Assembly: GCF_900156815.1 (NCBI RefSeq) | Contig: NZ_FTOT01000003.1 | Span: forward strand, 372,001-436,000 | Direction of reading: 5' to 3' | Length of the DNA stretch: 64,000 nucleotides | Source of the DNA: Gemmobacter megaterium | Lineage (GTDB): Bacteria; Pseudomonadota; Alphaproteobacteria; Rhodobacterales; Rhodobacteraceae | Part shown: piece after piece, positions 61,149-64,000 of the stretch | Numbering within the stretch: the stretch's first letter is position 1 | Layout: each line of letters starts with the position of its first letter | Program-made: the position numbers and the translations under genes | Notes under the pieces: generated by a model | Seen by the model: the letters and a program-made list of their open reading frames with translations, nothing else | Told to the model about the DNA's origin: nothing | Databases searched by the model: none

Positions 61149-62654
61149 TCAGTCGGACCAGCTCATACGGTTGATGAACAGGCTTTCATTCGGTGTGGGC
61201 TGCCATTGCAGGTTGTCGCTTGCGCCATAGATGATCGCGGCCTGATAGAGCGGCACCTGCGAGACATTGTCGCGAATCCACTCCTGCACCTTGCGGTAAT
61301 CCTCCAGCCGCTTGGCCGGATCCAGCTCGCCACGGGCGGACTCCAGCACCGCATCCAGTTCCGTGTTGCGCACCCGCGACCAACTGCTGGACGAATGCAA
61401 CAGCGGATAGACCACGCCATCGGCATCCTGACAGGCGCAGGACCAGCGGCCGAACGACATGTCGGGGCTTTGGGCCGGATCGCTCTGCACCTTCTTCAGA
61501 TAGGTGGCCATGTCGGTCAGCTCGATCTCTACGTTCAGGCCAACATCTGTCAGCATCTGTTGCAGGGCCTGAACGATCCGCTGATCAAACACCGGCGAGG
61601 TGGCAAAGGACAGCGTGCGCTTGGCGGGCTCGCCGACCTCGGCAATCAGCGCGCGGGCCTTGTCTGGGTCATAGGCAACGCCTTCGAACCCTTCGACCCA
61701 GCCGACATGGGCAGGGGTCAGCAACTGGCCGACCGGCTGGTCATAGCCGCCCAGCAAGCCCTCGACGATCAACTCGCGGTCAATCGCATGGGCCATCGCC
61801 TGACGCAGTCGCAAATCGTCCAGCCCCGGCTTGGCACCGTTCACTGCCAGATAGGCCACCCGTTCGGTCAACGCCGACCGCGGGCCGACACCATCGGCCG
61901 CATCAAGCTGCATGGCCAGATCCGGATCCATCGTCACCACCAGATCCGAGGCGCCCGACACCAGGTTCGCCACGCGGGTCGAGGCATCGGGCACCGCACG
62001 GAACACGGCAGCGGGGAAGCTGCCCTTCTGGCCCCAGTAATCCTCGTTCACCGCCAGCCGCACTTCGACGCCGCGATCCCAGCCATCAAACTTGTAAGGG
62101 CCCGACCCGACCGGCGCCTGATTGAACGCCTCTTTTCCCACAGCTTCCACTACGGCCTTGGGCACGATCGACAGTTTGACCAACTGCCCCATCAGTGCCG
62201 GATAAGGCGCGCGGGTTGTCAGCTTGACCTTGTTGCCATCCAGCACTTCGGCGCTGGTGATCGTTGCGAACTGCGACAACTGCGGCGACCCGAAGTCCTT
62301 GTCGGTGATCCGCTGCACCGAAAACACCACATCTTCGGGCGTCAGCGCGGACCCGTCGTGGAATTTCACGTCGTCCCGGATGGTGAACACGATTTCCGTG
62401 GGCGAAAGCTGGATCCATTCGGTTGCGATCTGCGGCACGATATTCCCGTCATCATCCCGCGTCAGCAGATTGTCGAAGATGTTGCGGTAGACGTAATAGC
62501 TGTCCGGGTTCCATTGCAGATGCGGATCAAGCGAGCTGGGTTCGTTCACCAGATCAATGGTCAGGCGGTTGGCATCGGCCCAGACGGCCGGGGCGGTCAG
62601 CGCGGAGGACGCGGCAAGTGCCGCCGCTAGCATGGTGCGATGAATGCGTCTCAC
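61149..62654 (-). CDS. Peptide-type ABC transporter substrate-binding protein (family 5)
   Basis: 501-aa SBP_bac_5 protein. The start is GTG 62654 with AAGGAG seven bases upstream, overlapping the gntR stop (GTGA). A Sec signal (MRRIHRTMLAAALAASSALT, cleavage after AVWA near residue 26) is followed by LTIDLVNEPSSLDPHLQWNP, IRDDVKFHDGSALTPEDVVFS, GSGPYKF and LRQAMAHAID. The ligand-binding half is not diagnostic; a compound needing the GGT-family, PuuE-like and SDR enzymes of the operon is the likely cargo. Confidence 0.93.
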   Translation of the reverse strand: MRRIHRTMLAAALAASSALTAPAVWADANRLTIDLVNEPSSLDPHLQWNPDSYYVYRNIFDNLLTRDDDGNIVPQIATEWIQLSPTEIVFTIRDDVKFHDGSALTPEDVVFSVQRITDKDFGSPQLSQFATITSAEVLDGNKVKLTTRAPYPALMGQLVKLSIVPKAVVEAVGKEAFNQAPVGSGPYKFDGWDRGVEVRLAVNEDYWGQKGSFPAAVFRAVPDASTRVANLVSGASDLVVTMDPDLAMQLDAADGVGPRSALTERVAYLAVNGAKPGLDDLRLRQAMAHAIDRELIVEGLLGGYDQPVGQLLTPAHVGWVEGFEGVAYDPDKARALIAEVGEPAKRTLSFATSPVFDQRIVQALQQMLTDVGLNVEIELTDMATYLKKVQSDPAQSPDMSFGRWSCACQDADGVVYPLLHSSSSWSRVRNTELDAVLESARGELDPAKRLEDYRKVQEWIRDNVSQVPLYQAAIIYGASDNLQWQPTPNESLFINRMSWSD

Positions 62655-63442
62655 GTCTGGTCTCCTTGTTGGGGGGGTCTTTGTTGTTTTGAAGGGTCGG
62701 CGGCAGCGGCCCGGCCATCGGCCGGTCTTGGCGCGGCCTGTCGCGCAGATACGGGGGCGATCTGCACCTCGCTGCGGCTCAGGGCACGGGCGCAACGATC
62801 TGCGAAATCACGACGCATATCGTGCAGGAGTGTCGCGGCCCCCCGCGCATCGCCCTGCGCAAGCGACCGGGCCAGATCGACCACCGGCAACGGCGGACGG
62901 TCGATCCCGAAGCGGAGGTCAAGAAACCGATCGGCCCGCATCGACAGATCCCAGGTATCGGCCAACCAGGCACGCAAACGCGGGGCGGCCATTGTCCGAG
63001 CGCACAGGGCCAGGATTTCGCGTTCCTGATGAAACAACGCCGCCGGCGTCAGATTGACTAGGCTGCCCTGATGGATGTCTGCCCGCTGCGTCAACTCGGC
63101 CCTGAGAGGCGCCGGAGGGAGTTGCCCGGCCAGCGCCGGTTCCAGGCAATCGCGTGCAGCGCGCAAGTCGGCCAGATGCTCGGCCGACATGGGCAGAACG
63201 CGCCACCCCTTGCGCCCCTCTGCCGCGACCCAGCCGGTTGCCGCAAACCGCGCCAGCGCGCTGCGAGTCGCCGCAAGCCCAACCGCGAAACGCTGGTTCA
63301 GTTCCACCTCCGAGACCAGGGCACCGGGGGCAGGATCCCCCGCCACGATAGCGTCACCGAGCAACGTCAGCGCCAGAGACGAGAGGCTTTCTTCACGCCG
63401 CGGGCGCGTCGAGATGGCGAAGGGGGAATTCTTGTCCAGCAT
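62651..63442 (-). CDS. GntR-family regulator (FCD type)
   Basis: 263-aa regulator: winged HTH at about 15-85 (LGDAIVAGDPAPGALVSEVE, LNQRFAVGLAATRSALARF) and an all-helical FCD effector domain at about 90-220 (RAARDCLEPALAG, FHQEREILALCA). The C-terminal 40 residues are a low-complexity Ala/Pro/Gln tail of uncertain role. It is the first gene of the nine-gene operon, translationally coupled to the binding-protein gene, and presumably represses the operon until the substrate appears. Confidence 0.9.
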   Translation of the reverse strand: MLDKNSPFAISTRPRREESLSSLALTLLGDAIVAGDPAPGALVSEVELNQRFAVGLAATRSALARFAATGWVAAEGRKGWRVLPMSAEHLADLRAARDCLEPALAGQLPPAPLRAELTQRADIHQGSLVNLTPAALFHQEREILALCARTMAAPRLRAWLADTWDLSMRADRFLDLRFGIDRPPLPVVDLARSLAQGDARGAATLLHDMRRDFADRCARALSRSEVQIAPVSARQAAPRPADGRAAAADPSKQQRPPQQGDQT

Positions 63443-63465
63443 GTCGAGACGCTAGAACTGATGCT

Positions 63466-63498
63466 TCAACATGTCAATTTGAAACAGTAACATGTTGA
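63466..63498. promoter_or_regulatory. Inverted repeat and promoter upstream of gntR
   Basis: TCAACATG (63466-63473) and CATGTTGA (63491-63498) are perfect inverted repeats 17 bases apart. On the minus strand a consensus -35 TTGACA (63477-63472) lies in the left arm, with TAGCGT 17 bases on as a weak -10 (63454-63449). The start codon at 63442 would then lie at about +1, and no ribosome site precedes it. Confidence 0.5.
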
Positions 63499-63585
63499 TC
63501 GCCCGATCCCGCAGCCACCCTTGCACCTGCCGCAAGCCTCCACCCGCGCCGAAAACTATTTCGCCCACCCCATGCGCCAGACAAC

Positions 63586-63614
63586 TTGCAAAGCCGAACA
63601 GCCACGCATATGAC
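63586..63614 (+). promoter_or_regulatory. Putative tRNA-Ser promoter
   Basis: -35 TTGCAA (63586-63591), 17-base spacer, -10 TATGAC (63609-63614), about ten bases before the tRNA 5' end. Confidence 0.5.
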
Positions 63615-63623
63615 GTCCGTAAC

Positions 63624-63713
63624 GGACAGTTGGCCGAGTGGTCGAAGGCGCACGCCTGGAAAGTGTGTAGGCGGGGAACCGTCTCGAGGGTTCGAATCCC
63701 TCACTGTCCGCCA
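63624..63713 (+). tRNA. tRNA-Ser (anticodon GGA)
   Basis: Class II tRNA of 90 bases with encoded CCA. The acceptor stem GGACAGT pairs with ACTGTCC, followed by discriminator G and CCA. The anticodon stem CACGC/GTGTG encloses CTGGAAA, giving anticodon GGA (reads UCC/UCU). A long variable arm (GGCGGGGAACCGTC region) and the T-loop GGGTTCGAATCCC identify serine. It is intact, and an integrase gene begins about 150 bp downstream, so its 3' end is a likely attachment site. Confidence 0.97.
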
Positions 63714-63754
63714 CCTTCATTTCACCTAACATCTTGTTTTCCTTCGATAATTTC

Positions 63755-63788
63755 GGGGCTTTCGCCTTGTTGCTTAGGGGCTTCCGCC
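63755..63788 (+). repeat. Pair of 12-bp direct repeats between tRNA and integrase
   Basis: GGGGCTTTCGCC (63755-63766) and GGGGCTTCCGCC (63777-63788) match at 11 of 12 positions with starts 22 bp apart (about two helical turns). The position suggests arm-type integrase or excisionase binding sites, without proof. Confidence 0.4.
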
Positions 63789-63867
63789 CAATTTGATGCA
63801 CATATTGGCGCACAATTTGCAGCATAATGCGCTTGCGGAACGGTGTGAAGATCGTCACAAAGGCGCC

Positions 63868-64000
63868 ATGAGCATCCTCAGACGCAACCAGACATTCCAC
63901 CTGCGCCGCCGCGTCCCGCGTCGTTACCGCGACGTTGAGCAGCGCGAGATGATCCTGATCAGCCTGCACACCGATTCCGAGAGTGTGGCGAAGACCAAGG
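63868..64000 (+). CDS. Tyrosine-type site-specific recombinase (integrase), N-terminus only
   Basis: The first 44 codons are visible before the window ends. The start ATG 63868 has AAAGG four bases upstream. The peptide MSILRRNQTFHLRRRVPRRY, then REMILISLHTDSESVAKTK, matches the N-terminal DUF6538-type DNA-binding segment of phage/island integrases, with many Arg residues. It is located directly downstream of tRNA-Ser, in DNA of lower GC than the left side, so it should be the integrase at the end of an inserted element lying to the right. The catalytic domain is outside the window. Confidence 0.8.
   Translation, partial: MSILRRNQTFHLRRRVPRRYRDVEQREMILISLHTDSESVAKTK

Noticed and set aside
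1-64000. CRISPR arrays, insertion sequences and rRNA genes
   Set aside because: No regularly spaced repeats, transposase genes or rRNA-like sequence were seen anywhere in the window.

Overview
The window is high-GC bacterial DNA with dense, overlapping operons (many ATGA start/stop overlaps). It reads as an alphaproteobacterium, most likely a Rhodobacterales/Paracoccus-type organism. That placement rests on the protein families, the GC-biased codons and the Rhodobacter-style intergenic hairpin near 2508; species cannot be fixed from the sequence. Almost every gene serves uptake and catabolism of nitrogen compounds: peptides or N-substituted amino acids, polyamines and omega-amino acids, and cyclic amides.

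Layout. (A) 1-13264: an M20 peptidase (cut by the left edge), two PLP enzymes, an ArgE-type deacetylase, a DadA-like FAD oxidase, a peptide-type ABC importer (ATPases and permeases on the minus strand, binding protein divergent) and a second, closely similar ArgE-type deacetylase. Three promoters here share the operator-like sequence ATCATTTGATCA at or beside the -10. (B) 13317-18576, minus strand: PuuR-like XRE/cupin regulator, FAD oxidase, glyoxylate-type reductase, tandem-GNAT protein and a second FAD oxidase, divergent from (C) 18877-24169, a second peptide-type ABC importer with a fused double ATPase. (D) 24243-29035: tartrate/D-malate-type dehydrogenase, succinate-semialdehyde dehydrogenase, a second aldehyde dehydrogenase and a cupin. 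(E) 29074-37804: PotABCD-type importer, class III aminotransferase, third ArgE-type M20 enzyme, PuuB-like oxidase and a GNAT. (F) 37891-47142: HyuAB pair, LysR, second tandem-GNAT protein, Lrp, HAD enzyme, an aldo/keto reductase broken by an 8-bp tandem duplication, and another LysR. (G) 47156-54284: second HyuAB pair in one operon with an HcnB-like oxidoreductase and an HcnA-like [2Fe-2S] protein, with an HcnC-like FAD oxidase divergent. (H) 54298-63442: nine-gene minus-strand operon of GntR regulator, third peptide-type ABC importer, SDR, PuuE/NodB-fold deacetylase and a gamma-glutamyltransferase-family enzyme without signal peptide. (I) 63624-64000: tRNA-Ser(GGA) followed by the start of a tyrosine recombinase, i.e. 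the edge of an integrated element.

How the parts fit (inference): four binding-protein-dependent importers bring in small nitrogen compounds. M20, HyuAB, PuuE-like and GGT-like hydrolases open amide or lactam bonds. Six FAD enzymes and three aminotransferase-fold enzymes remove nitrogen, and the aldehyde dehydrogenases, GhrA-type reductase and TtuC-type dehydrogenase pass the carbon to central metabolism. Substrates cannot be assigned from sequence alone. The stretches of roughly 180-300 bases without a gene (18577-18876, 32985-33269, 52903-53171, 28430-28681, 10287-10474, 44349-44553, 63443-63623) are all promoter or divergent control regions; no gene-free stretch clearly exceeds 300 bases. 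No rRNA, CRISPR array, insertion sequence or riboswitch was seen.
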